Part shown: piece after piece, positions 18,368-25,952 of the stretch
How positions within the stretch are numbered: position 1 is the first letter of the stretch
How the letters are laid out: each line of letters starts with the position of its first letter
Assembly: GCA_003166865.1 (NCBI GenBank)
Contig: PMUP01000072.1
Location: 49,762 to 102,376, forward strand
Origin: Bryobacterales bacterium
GTDB taxonomy: Bacteria; Acidobacteriota; Terriglobia; Bryobacterales; Bryobacteraceae
Direction of reading: 5' to 3'
Length of the DNA: 52,615 nt
Program-made: the position numbers and the translations under genes
Notes under the pieces: model-generated
What the model was told of the DNA's origin: nothing
The model's database searches: none
The model's input: only the letters and a program-made list of their open reading frames with translations

Positions 18368-20440
18368 CTATCGCGCCTTAAACAGCTCTTCCTTGGCGGC
18401 GGCAACTACAGCGTCAGGGGTGAAGCCGAATTTCTTTTGCAGTTCCTTGAGCGGCGCGGAGGCGCCGAAGGTATGCATGCCGATCCGCCGGCGCGCATAG
18501 CGATCCCATCCGAACACCGACGCCTGCTCCACCGACACGCGCGCGCGAAGCGCCACGGGCAGCACGTTGTTCTGATAAATGTAGGATTGCTGTTCGAACA
18601 GCTCCCAGGATGGCATGCTGACGACGCGCGCTTTTATTCCCTCCTGCGTCAGTTTTTCGTACGCGTCCACGCACAGCGAAACTTCGCTGCCGGTCCCGAT
18701 CAGGATCACATCCGGTTTGCCGCCAGGCGCATCGGCAAGAACATAAGCGCCTCTTGCGACGCCCGACGCCGGCGAGTATTTCGCGCGGTCAAGTGTCGGC
18801 ATGTTTTGCCTCGAAAGGATCAAGCACACCGGCTCGTGACGCAATTGCACGATCACGCGCCAGGCTTCAGCCACCTCATTGGCGTCGCCCGGGCGCATCA
18901 CGATCAAGCCTGGAATCGCGCGCAGCGAGATCAGTTGTTCCACCGGTTGGTGCGTGGGGCCGTCTTCGCCGACGCCGATGGAATCGTGCGTGAAGATATA
19001 GATTACCGGGATCTCCATCAGCGCGCTCAGCCGGATCGGCGCCCGCATGTAATCGCTGAAGATCAGGAAGCCCGAGCCGAAAGGCCGGAGTTTTGAAAGC
19101 GACAGGCCATTCAGGATGGATCCCATGGCGTGCTCGCGAATGCCGAAGTGAAGATTGCGGCCGCCGTAGTTGTTGGCTTCCAGGTCGCCCGCGCCCTCGA
19201 ACGTGAGCCGCGTCTTGGTGGACGGCGCGAGATCGGCCGCGCCTCCGATCAGCCAAGGCAGGTGCTGCGCGATGATGTTTTCCACTTTGGCGGACGCATC
19301 GCGTCCCGCCATGCCCTTGGGATCGGCTGGGAACGCCGGAATGCCCGCGTCCCAACCTTGCGGCAGATCGCGTTTTTGGATTTTGTCCAGATGGCTGGCG
19401 AGTTCCGGAAACTGCTTGCCATACTCCGCGAACTTGCGGCTCCAAGCCTCGCGTGCACCGTGCCCGCGCTGGCCGAGCTGTTCCTTGAAGCGATCGTAGA
19501 CGCCGTCGGGAACCAGAAACTTCGCGTCCTCGGGCCATCCGTAATTGCGCTTCGTCAGCCGGATCTCTTCTTCTCCCAGCGGCTCGCCGTGCGCCGCGCT
19601 GGTGTCCTGTTTATGCGGCGCGCCATACGCGATGTGGCTGTCGACGACGATCAGCGTCGGCCGGTCTTCAGTCCCTAGGAACGTGCGGAAGGCCCGCGCG
19701 AGCATCTCTTGATCGTTGGCGTCGCCCACGCGCAAAACGTTCCAACCGTAACCAAGGAACCGCGTGGCGACGTCTTCGCTAAAAGCCAGCGACGTATTGC
19801 CTTCGATGGTGATGTGATTGTTGTCGTAGATCCAACACAGGTTCGAGAGCTTCAGGTGTCCCGCCATCGACGCTGCTTCGCCGCTGACGCCTTCCATCAT
19901 GCAACCGTCGCCCGCCAGCGCGTAGACGTTGTAATTCACCATCTCGAAATCCGGGCGATTAAAATACGTCGCCATCCAGCGCGCCGCCAGTGCCATTCCC
20001 ACGCTAGTGGCGACGCCTTGTCCCAGCGGACCGGTGGTGGTCTCGATGCCTGACGTCCAGCGGTACTCCGGATGGCGGAAATTCTTGATGTCATCCAGGG
20101 TGACGCTCAGCTTTCCGAGCGTTTCGTAATCGGGATCCACCGCCTTCACCTGGCTCAGGTGCAGCATCGAGTACAGCAGCATCGACGCATGCCCGGCCGA
20201 CAGCACGAAGCGGTCGCGGTTTGGCCAGATGGGATCGTCCGGATCGAAACGCAGGAACTGCTGCCACAGTGTGTAGACCACCGGCGCCATCGCCATCGGC
20301 GTGCCAGGATGCCCCGAATTGGCTTGCTGAACCGCGTCCATCGACAGCGTGCGGATGGTGTTGATGCAAAGCTGATCGATCGCGTCACCGGCTGATCCGG
20401 ATGACGCTTGCTTCGCTTGAGGCTGAATGGAGGTGGACAT
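18368..20440 (-). CDS. tkt: Transketolase
   Basis: Thiamine-diphosphate enzyme moving two-carbon units between ketose and aldose phosphates in the non-oxidative pentose phosphate pathway. The frame is open to 20491, but ATG at 20440 (MSTSIQPQAK) places the family-typical INTIRTLSMDAVQQANSGHPG at the right distance from the N-terminus. The thiamine-diphosphate motif GDGCMMEGVSGEA ... IYDNNHITIEG and the pyrimidine-domain elements (NYGGRNLHFGIREHAMG, FTHDSIGVGEDGPTHQPVE) are all present. Length is 690 residues, normal for the family. It is the first gene of the minus-strand sugar phosphate run; its promoter should lie in the 214-base gap facing the DoxX gene. Confidence 0.96.
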   Translation of the reverse strand: MSTSIQPQAKQASSGSAGDAIDQLCINTIRTLSMDAVQQANSGHPGTPMAMAPVVYTLWQQFLRFDPDDPIWPNRDRFVLSAGHASMLLYSMLHLSQVKAVDPDYETLGKLSVTLDDIKNFRHPEYRWTSGIETTTGPLGQGVATSVGMALAARWMATYFNRPDFEMVNYNVYALAGDGCMMEGVSGEAASMAGHLKLSNLCWIYDNNHITIEGNTSLAFSEDVATRFLGYGWNVLRVGDANDQEMLARAFRTFLGTEDRPTLIVVDSHIAYGAPHKQDTSAAHGEPLGEEEIRLTKRNYGWPEDAKFLVPDGVYDRFKEQLGQRGHGAREAWSRKFAEYGKQFPELASHLDKIQKRDLPQGWDAGIPAFPADPKGMAGRDASAKVENIIAQHLPWLIGGAADLAPSTKTRLTFEGAGDLEANNYGGRNLHFGIREHAMGSILNGLSLSKLRPFGSGFLIFSDYMRAPIRLSALMEIPVIYIFTHDSIGVGEDGPTHQPVEQLISLRAIPGLIVMRPGDANEVAEAWRVIVQLRHEPVCLILSRQNMPTLDRAKYSPASGVARGAYVLADAPGGKPDVILIGTGSEVSLCVDAYEKLTQEGIKARVVSMPSWELFEQQSYIYQNNVLPVALRARVSVEQASVFGWDRYARRRIGMHTFGASAPLKELQKKFGFTPDAVVAAAKEELFKAR

Positions 20441-20540
20441 ATAAGCGTGACGAACGCGCGCTCTCTGATCGAGCATTGTAGCCCAGATCATTAGGGTGCC
20501 GCCAATGAATATCCTGTTTCTTCTGAATCGCGCGCGTGAC

Positions 20541-20626
20541 CGAGCGGCCTCAAATCTTTTCCTCCGTCACCGGGAATAAAAGCTCTACCGCTCGGTTATC
20601 AACGCTGAACGAGCGGGAAGCCGCTC
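20541..20626. repeat. Repeated inverted half-sites CGAGCGG / CCGCTCG upstream of the DoxX gene
   Basis: Four related half-sites lie in the gap between tkt and the DoxX gene: CGAGCGG at 20541-20547, CCGCTCG at 20588-20594, CGAGCGG at 20610-20616 and CCGCTC at 20621-20626. The third can pair with either the second (7-base stem, 15-base loop) or the fourth (6-base stem, 4-base loop GAAG). Start-to-start spacings of 22 and 11 bases would put the sites on one face of the helix. This could be a protein operator or a switchable RNA hairpin just before the ribosome-binding site; the sequence cannot decide. Confidence 0.5.
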
Positions 20627-20654
20627 ATGATCTAAATGAAAGGAAGAACCAGAA

Positions 20655-21179
20655 ATGAAAAACATCTTGACGTGGCTTGTTCATCCGCCCACGGAGGGTC
20701 CAACCTCCATGCTTCTCCTGAGAATGATGGCGGGAGGAGTGTTCTTGTGGGAGGGGATCTTGAAGTTTGCGTACACCAATCAGGGAATCGGGCGCTTCAC
20801 GAAGTTGGGCATGCCGTTTCCTCACTTCACAGCCAACTTTATCGGCGGCCTTGAGATCATCGGCGGCCTCTTGTTGCTTACAGGACTCATGACGCGCCTG
20901 ATTGCAGTTCCGTTCATCATCGAGATGATCGTGGCCATACTTTCGACGAAAATCGCGTTGTATCTCGGAACATCGCCATTGCCCTTGCCGCCGTCACCGC
21001 CGCAGTTCGGATTATGGGCGGTTTTGCACGAGGTTCGATCCGAGTATGCTCAACTGTTGACGACCATTTTCCTGTTGATCAACGGCTCGGGACAATGGTC
21101 CCTCGATGCACTTCTACTTCGGAAGAAGGAACCGAGGGAGCTAAGTCAGGTACATGGGTCGATTCGTGAGGCCGCCTGA
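20655..21179 (+). CDS. DoxX family inner-membrane protein
   Basis: A 174-residue membrane protein with four predicted hydrophobic segments and the DoxX-family opening (LLLRMMAGGVFLWEGILKF, then GGLEIIGGLLLLTGL). DoxX proteins are small integral membrane proteins associated with thiol or oxidative-stress systems or with quinone-linked oxidation; the exact role is not predictable here. The start ATG at 20655 has GGAAG at good spacing. It is followed after about 20 bases by an ECF sigma/anti-sigma pair on the same strand, so it may be in the same operon or be controlled by that sigma factor. Confidence 0.82.
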   Translation: MKNILTWLVHPPTEGPTSMLLLRMMAGGVFLWEGILKFAYTNQGIGRFTKLGMPFPHFTANFIGGLEIIGGLLLLTGLMTRLIAVPFIIEMIVAILSTKIALYLGTSPLPLPPSPPQFGLWAVLHEVRSEYAQLLTTIFLLINGSGQWSLDALLLRKKEPRELSQVHGSIREAA

Positions 21180-21200
21180 TCATCCGGTCTACCATGAGGT

Positions 21201-21761
21201 GTGACAGATCGGCGCACCAATGCCGAGTCCTTCGAAACACAGGCGATGCCCCTGTTCGCCTCGCTTTACAACTTCGCGCATTGGCTTACACAGAACCGGG
21301 AAGAGGCGGAGGACCTCGTGCAGGAGACCTACCTGAAGGCACTCAAGGGCTTCGCCTCATTCCAGCAGGGCACCAATTTTCGAGCCTGGATGTACCGCAT
21401 TTTGCGGAACACGTTTCTGACCTCGCGCACCGGATTGAGTGTGAAGATGACCGAGCCGCTGGACCTTGAAGAAAACCCAGCGGCGCTGCCGGTAACGCCC
21501 GATACGCCGGAGTCAGTGTTGCTTGCCCGGGCGGACCAGCAGGCCGTGCAGGATGCCCTCGAACGATTGCCGGTGCACTTCCGAGAGGTCATCCTGTTGT
21601 GCGATATGGAAGAGATGAGCTACCAGGAGATCGCTGAAACCATCGGAATCCCAATCGGTACGGTAATGTCCCGGCTGTCGCGCGCCAGGAAATCGATGCG
21701 TGAATTGCTTGAGACGCAAGTGCGAGGAGCGTCCCAAGCCCGAGGAGCTCCCCAAAAATGA
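21201..21761 (+). CDS. ECF-type RNA polymerase sigma factor
   Basis: A 186-residue sigma-70 family factor of the extracytoplasmic-function class. Region 2 is clear (EEAEDLVQETYLKALKGF, then NFRAWMYRILRN), and region 4 holds the helix-turn-helix that reads the -35 element (MSYQEIAETIGIPIGTVMSRLSRAR). GTG at 21201 is used as start because TGAGGT lies directly before it. The gene overlaps the next one by ATGA (21758-21761), and that neighbour is a zinc-finger anti-sigma factor, so the pair is a classic signal-response module that directs polymerase to stress promoters. Confidence 0.93.
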   Translation: MTDRRTNAESFETQAMPLFASLYNFAHWLTQNREEAEDLVQETYLKALKGFASFQQGTNFRAWMYRILRNTFLTSRTGLSVKMTEPLDLEENPAALPVTPDTPESVLLARADQQAVQDALERLPVHFREVILLCDMEEMSYQEIAETIGIPIGTVMSRLSRARKSMRELLETQVRGASQARGAPQK

Positions 21762-22510
21762 CTTGCCCCTGGAGCGCGAAACTCGACCGTTATTTGGATT
21801 CCGAGCTTCCCGATGACGAGTTAACGGAAATGGAGGCGCATCTGCGCTCGTGTCCGTCCTGCGCCCCCGAAGCACTTAGCCGTCTTCAATTGAAGCGAGT
21901 GACTCAGGCCGTCGGGCACCGCTTTTCTCCCAGTCCCGAGTTTCGCATGAAGATCGAACAGAGCATGAGCGCTCCGAAGCCTCGGCCATGGATGGTGCGA
22001 TGGGCGCCGGCCTTCGCCGCAGCGGCCGCGCTCGCGTTGATGCTGATCTCCGTGGGCGTCTGGCTGCAACACTCGCGTAGTGAGCAGGCCCTGGACGAAC
22101 TCGCGGACCTGCATGTTGCCACTCTGGCCAGCGCTAATCCAGTTGACGTAGTGTCCACCGACCGGCATACGGTGAAACCTTGGTTCCAAGGCAAACTCCC
22201 GTTTTCTTTCAACCTGCCGGAGTTGCAGGGCTCTCCGTTCCAGCTTCTCGGCGGGCGCCTCACCTATTTCCAGCAGAACCCCGGCGCGCAATTGCTGTTT
22301 GAGGTCGGAAAACATCGAATTTCGGCCTTCATATTCCAAAACCGCGCCGAGCTGAGCCGGCTGAATTCGGGATCGTCGCTCAGTAGGAAGCTGGCCTTTA
22401 GCAGCGAGACCTGGACCGAAGGAGGTCTCAGGTACTTCATCATCGGCGACGCCAGCCCTTCCGACATTCGCGGACTGAGTGAGTTCTTGAGGAGCGCCGC
22501 TCGATCATGA
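21758..22510 (+). CDS. Zinc-finger transmembrane anti-sigma factor
   Basis: A 250-residue partner of the preceding ECF sigma factor. The N-terminal zf-HC2 (ZAS-like) domain shows Cys3, His28, Cys32 and Cys35 in the pattern HLRSCPSC, which binds zinc and holds the sigma factor. One membrane segment follows (about residues 82-104, AFAAAAALALMLISVGVW), then a periplasmic domain of about 145 residues that may sense the signal. ZAS anti-sigma factors often respond to thiol oxidation, which would fit the neighbouring DoxX protein, but that link is inference. The gene ends 2 bases before the convergent HEPN gene. Confidence 0.88.
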   Translation: MTCPWSAKLDRYLDSELPDDELTEMEAHLRSCPSCAPEALSRLQLKRVTQAVGHRFSPSPEFRMKIEQSMSAPKPRPWMVRWAPAFAAAAALALMLISVGVWLQHSRSEQALDELADLHVATLASANPVDVVSTDRHTVKPWFQGKLPFSFNLPELQGSPFQLLGGRLTYFQQNPGAQLLFEVGKHRISAFIFQNRAELSRLNSGSSLSRKLAFSSETWTEGGLRYFIIGDASPSDIRGLSEFLRSAARS

Positions 22511-22512
22511 CA

Positions 22513-23007
22513 TCAATCCCTTTCCCTGACTATCAGCGAGACTAAATACGCCTGAGCGATCTGTTCATTGCGAATGGGCTTCCATGCGGCAAAGGCGTGT
22601 TCGGCTGATTTAACCTCGGCCAGAGCTTCCGTTCTGGTCCAGAATGTCGTGTTGTCATAATCGGCGATGTGACGCTTCTCCTGCAGTTGAGCAAAAGTCT
22701 TGGCCACGGCTTTCAAAACGGCAACAACCTTAGGATCCTCTCCAGTGAATGGGAACTGCCGCGTGTCTTGAATCCGCTGGGATGCCCCCTTCATCAGGTT
22801 GTGATCGAACGCGCGGCCGAGCGCTGCCCTCAGAGGGACGCGGCTCCAATTCGCGACTGCTTCGCTTATCAGCAGGTGATAGAGAGCGTAATGGGCGGTT
22901 GATACAGCGCGGCGCAAGCTGGCCTGCTTCGGATTCCTGGGTTCCCTATGGACCAGGCTGAGCGCTTGCTCGAGAAGATCGTCATGGTATGCCACGGTCA
23001 GGCCCAC
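22513..23007 (-). CDS. HEPN-domain protein (possible toxin)
   Basis: A 164-residue all-helical protein. The stretch LRRAVSTAHYALYHLLI near residues 31-46 matches the HEPN fold and includes Arg33 and His39 in an R-x5-H arrangement, the type of motif used by RNA-cutting HEPN toxins. It overlaps the upstream small gene by 10 bases, as in two-gene toxin-antitoxin cassettes. Whether it is an active RNase, or a target of nucleotide transfer by its partner as in HEPN/MNT systems, cannot be read from the sequence. Confidence 0.65.
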   Translation of the reverse strand: MGLTVAYHDDLLEQALSLVHREPRNPKQASLRRAVSTAHYALYHLLISEAVANWSRVPLRAALGRAFDHNLMKGASQRIQDTRQFPFTGEDPKVVAVLKAVAKTFAQLQEKRHIADYDNTTFWTRTEALAEVKSAEHAFAAWKPIRNEQIAQAYLVSLIVRERD

Positions 23008-23318
23008 TCCGGATCATTCCGCTGTTCCTGCTCGGATTTGCTGCGGAAACTGAAATACGGGAATAAGCCCCAATTTTCCAGGGGATGAATCTCATCGAAG
23101 AAGATCGTCGCAATGCGACCCGTCACCTCTGCGAGTTTATCCTCTTGGCTGGATGCATCTGTGAGAACCACGCGAAAGAAGATGGCAGCCTCGCCCGTGG
23201 AGTCCGTCCCAAGACTGTAGTTGACACCAACGGCGTCCTTGCCGAGCTTGCGGACTGCCTTGGCAATCTCATTGGCAAGGTGGGTCTGATGGACCAGACC
23301 GGTCGGAACCATTGGCAT
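22998..23318 (-). CDS. Small partner of the HEPN protein, possible antitoxin
   Basis: A 106-residue alpha/beta protein directly upstream of, and overlapping, the HEPN gene. It has no standard minimal nucleotidyltransferase motif (no GSxAxG with DxD), but contains TDSTGEAAIFFRVVL and ends with a WGLFPYFSFRS block followed by a charged tail finishing in PEWA. From memory, similar short proteins precede HEPN genes in other bacteria, which supports a two-gene module. The start is ATG at 23318, or the next in-frame ATG at 23312. The molecular function is unknown; an antitoxin role rests only on gene order and size. Confidence 0.6.
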   Translation of the reverse strand: MPMVPTGLVHQTHLANEIAKAVRKLGKDAVGVNYSLGTDSTGEAAIFFRVVLTDASSQEDKLAEVTGRIATIFFDEIHPLENWGLFPYFSFRSKSEQEQRNDPEWA

Positions 23319-23394
23319 GGATCAATTATCGCGCGTCAGTATCCAAATGGCTCACTCAAATGTCCCACAACCCACTCCCCACCGCCCGGTTTAC

Positions 23395-23400
23395 TATAAT
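23395..23400 (+). promoter_or_regulatory. Candidate -10 element for the NTF2-like/lignostilbene dioxygenase operon
   Basis: A perfect TATAAT preceded by TTAC, about 93 bases before the start codon of the NTF2-like gene. No convincing -35 hexamer is seen at 16-18 bases upstream, so an activator may be needed. The expected transcription start (about 23407) lies before the palindrome at 23436-23449. Confidence 0.4.
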
Positions 23401-23435
23401 TCCTATGGCGGTTGTCCAACTCCCGTTGCCGGTCA

Positions 23436-23449
23436 CGGTTCATGAACCG
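23436..23449. promoter_or_regulatory. 14-bp perfect palindrome, candidate operator
   Basis: CGGTTCATGAACCG is a perfect inverted repeat with no spacer. It sits about 36 bases downstream of the candidate -10 and about 44 bases before the start codon of the NTF2-like gene, a roadblock position. A second, wider dyad (CCGGT at 23429-23433 with ACCGG at 23446-23450) surrounds it. No regulator gene is found nearby. Confidence 0.5.
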
Positions 23450-23492
23450 GCCCCGGCCGAATTCAATTCGCTCTCTTCAAGAAAGGTCCCTC

Positions 23493-24218
23493 ATGGCCAC
23501 GGATGACCAGATTCGCTCGCTCGAAAAGAAAGTCGAAGAACTCACCCACCAGGTCGGAAAGCTCCAGGACACGCAGGCCGTCCGCGACCTGCAGTTCAAG
23601 TACGGTTACTATCTCGACAAGTGCCTGTACGACGAAGTGGTGGATCTGTTCACCGACGATTGCGAGGTCCATTTCATCGGCGGCATCTTCCGCGGCAAGG
23701 CCAGCGCCCGCCGTCTCTACTGCGATCGCTTCCGCAAGAATTTCACCAATAATCACAACGGTCCCCTGCCCGGCTTTTTGCTCGATCACATGATGTTGCA
23801 GGACATCATCGACGTCACGCCTGATGGCAAGCTCGCCTATGCGCGGCTGCGCGTGTTCATGCAGGCCGGCCGCCACCACGAGTACACCGACGCGACGCAT
23901 CCTCTTCGCCAATGGTGGGAAGGTTCGCTCTATGAAAACGTTTATGCGAAAGAGAACGGCATCTGGAAAATGAAGGTGCTGAATTATCGCCCGGTGTGGC
24001 ACGCCGACTTCGACAAAGGCTGGGCCTTCACCAAGCCCGACTACGTGCCCTTCTACACCGATACCTACCCCGGCAATCCGACCGGACCCGATGAGCTCGA
24101 ACAGCCCAAGCCCCCGCTTTGGCCGGCCACCGATGTTCTTCCGTTCCACTATCCGCATCCGGTCACGGGCAAGGAAGTGAAGCTGGATCCGCCGCAAAAG
24201 CTCGCGCAGAAGGCGTAA
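23493..24218 (+). CDS. NTF2-like (SnoaL-type) protein, candidate LdpA/PcfL-type lignin-dimer lyase
   Basis: A 241-residue protein. ATG at 23493 has AAGAAAGG at proper spacing and is preferred over the upstream extension to 23412. The N-terminus is a short coiled coil (residues 5-30, heptad-like SLEKKVEELTHQVGKL), then the NTF2/SnoaL core (YGYYLDKCLYDEVVDLFTDD, a classic first helix and turn, and later strands). It stops immediately before the lignostilbene dioxygenase start (TAA then ATG). In sphingomonads, NTF2-fold enzymes LdpA and PcfL remove formaldehyde from diarylpropane or phenylcoumaran-derived dimers to give a stilbene, the substrate of such a dioxygenase. Fold and position fit that role; catalytic residues were not checked, so the function is an inference. 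Confidence 0.7.
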   Translation: MATDDQIRSLEKKVEELTHQVGKLQDTQAVRDLQFKYGYYLDKCLYDEVVDLFTDDCEVHFIGGIFRGKASARRLYCDRFRKNFTNNHNGPLPGFLLDHMMLQDIIDVTPDGKLAYARLRVFMQAGRHHEYTDATHPLRQWWEGSLYENVYAKENGIWKMKVLNYRPVWHADFDKGWAFTKPDYVPFYTDTYPGNPTGPDELEQPKPPLWPATDVLPFHYPHPVTGKEVKLDPPQKLAQKA

Positions 24219-25670
24219 ATGGCCAAGCCTTTCCCCAACACGATGGACTTCGCGGGCTGGAACGCCCCGTCCCGCATCGAGTGCGACATTTACGATTTGG
24301 TCACCGAAGGCACTGTGCCTGAGGAGATCAACGGCTCCTGGTATCGTTCCATTCCCGATCCGCAATACTCGCCCATGCTCGGCGACGACACGTTCCTCAG
24401 CGGCGACGGCATGGTGAGCCTGTTCCGTTTCGAAAACGGCCACGTCGATTTCAAGATGCGCTACATCAAGACCGAGCGTTGGAAAGCCGAGCGCGCCGCG
24501 CGCCGTTCGCTGTACGGAAAATATCGCAACCCCTTCACCGACGACCCCAGTGTCCAAGGCAAGCCGCGCAACGTCAACAACACAACGCCGATCTTCCACG
24601 CCGGTAAATTGCTCGCGCTCAAGGAAGACAGCCACGCGATGGAGCTCGATCCTCACACGCTCGAAACCATCGGCGAGTGGGATTACGACGGCAAGCTGAA
24701 AAGCCAGACCATGACGGCTCATACGCGCCTCGCTCCCGACTCGGGCGATCTCTATTTCTTCGGCTACGAAGCGGGCGGCCTGGTCACCAAAGACGTGGCG
24801 TTTTGCGTGGCGGACAAAAAGGGCAACCTCGTGCGTGAAGAATGGTTCGAAGCGCCCTATGTCGCTCTGATGCACGACTTCGCGGTCACGCGCGAGCACG
24901 TCATTTTTCCGGTGTTTCCCATCACCGCCGATCTCAATCGCATGAAAGCCGGCGGGCACCATTGGGTGTTCGAGCAGGACAAGGAATCGTTCGTCGGCAT
25001 CCTGCCGCGCGATGCGCACGTGAAGCACATGCGCTGGTTCCGCGGTCCCGCGCGATCGTCGTTCCATTTCATGAACGCCTATAGCGAAGGCAATCGCGTT
25101 CACATGTATTTCGGCGTGAGCAAAGTGCCGCCGTTCCCGTTCATGCAGGAGGCCTCGGGCATCCACCTGCGCCCCGATCAGGTGCGCATCGGATTCGTTC
25201 GGTGGACCTTCGACCTATCCAAGCCCGGCGACACCTGGGAAGAGACCATCATCGGCCCCAGCGGCGACATGCCGCGCACCGCGATCAAGGATCAGATGTC
25301 CGACTTCGACATCGGTTATTACCAAACCTTTGATCCAAACAATGGCCCGAAGAACGGGCCGCCACCCATTGCCGGACCCGTGGGCGCGGGCTTCAACACC
25401 ATCGTCCGCATGCAAGTGAAAACCGGAAAATATACGACGCTCGGCCTCGGGCCAACGGTCACCGTGCAGGAGCACATACACATTCCGTCCGGCAAGCCCG
25501 GCCACGAGGGCTACCTGGCGTTCGTCTGCGACATGCACGACCAGCAACTTTCCGAAGTCGCAATCGTGGAGGCGGAGCACATCGAGAAGGGCCCTATCGC
25601 GCGCATCAAAGTGCCGTTCCGCCTGCGCGTGCAAGTCCACGGCAACTGGGTTCCCGCGGAGGAATTGTAA
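24219..25670 (+). CDS. lsdD-like: Lignostilbene dioxygenase (carotenoid cleavage oxygenase family)
   Basis: A 483-residue non-heme iron oxygenase that splits the central double bond of hydroxystilbenes into two aromatic aldehydes. The four iron-binding histidines are visible: His168 (MTAHTR), His219 (LMHDFA), His283 (SSFHFMNA) and His474 (VQVHGNW). The residues used by stilbene-cleaving members to recognise the 4-hydroxyl group, numbered near Tyr101 and Lys134 in characterised enzymes, correspond to Tyr102 (KYRNPFTDD) and Lys135 (LALKEDS). This favours lignostilbene rather than carotenoid cleavage. The start follows directly on the stop of the NTF2-like gene, and the next small membrane-protein gene starts directly at its own stop, so translation is coupled through all three. 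Confidence 0.87.
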   Translation: MAKPFPNTMDFAGWNAPSRIECDIYDLVTEGTVPEEINGSWYRSIPDPQYSPMLGDDTFLSGDGMVSLFRFENGHVDFKMRYIKTERWKAERAARRSLYGKYRNPFTDDPSVQGKPRNVNNTTPIFHAGKLLALKEDSHAMELDPHTLETIGEWDYDGKLKSQTMTAHTRLAPDSGDLYFFGYEAGGLVTKDVAFCVADKKGNLVREEWFEAPYVALMHDFAVTREHVIFPVFPITADLNRMKAGGHHWVFEQDKESFVGILPRDAHVKHMRWFRGPARSSFHFMNAYSEGNRVHMYFGVSKVPPFPFMQEASGIHLRPDQVRIGFVRWTFDLSKPGDTWEETIIGPSGDMPRTAIKDQMSDFDIGYYQTFDPNNGPKNGPPPIAGPVGAGFNTIVRMQVKTGKYTTLGLGPTVTVQEHIHIPSGKPGHEGYLAFVCDMHDQQLSEVAIVEAEHIEKGPIARIKVPFRLRVQVHGNWVPAEEL

Positions 25671-25952
25671 ATGCCCGAAGTTCTTTTCGCTTACGCCATC
25701 GCCGCGCTGCTGGTCGCTATTGTTTTTGTCATCGCGTTTGTGCTCGGTCGCGCCTTCGGCGGCGCCCGGCCGTTCCTAAACTTGATCGGCATTGTGATTG
25801 TAGCCATCGCTCTGCTCGAAAAAGCTGGATGGTCGGTTCGTCCTTGGTCATTGGGATCGCCAGCGGCCGCTTTCAACGACCTGCTGTTTCGTGTCTTGTT
25901 CCTGGTCGGCGTTGGATTCTTGTTTGTCTCTTGGGCCGCCGCGCGCCGATGA
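25671..25952 (+). CDS. Small three-helix membrane protein
   Basis: A 93-residue protein with three strongly hydrophobic stretches (about residues 7-26, 35-49 and 69-89) and few charged residues. I recognise no family. The ATG follows the dioxygenase stop codon with no gap, so it belongs to the same transcript as the NTF2-like and dioxygenase genes. A role as a channel, anchor or uptake helper for aromatic dimers is only a guess from position. Its stop codon lies next to the stop of the convergent zinc-ribbon-like protein. Confidence 0.65.
   Translation: MPEVLFAYAIAALLVAIVFVIAFVLGRAFGGARPFLNLIGIVIVAIALLEKAGWSVRPWSLGSPAAAFNDLLFRVLFLVGVGFLFVSWAAARR

Noticed and set aside
23463-25166. 567-codon frame on the minus strand opposite the NTF2-like and dioxygenase genes
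   Set aside because: Opposes two well-supported genes and shows only antisense composition (many His, Val, Arg).
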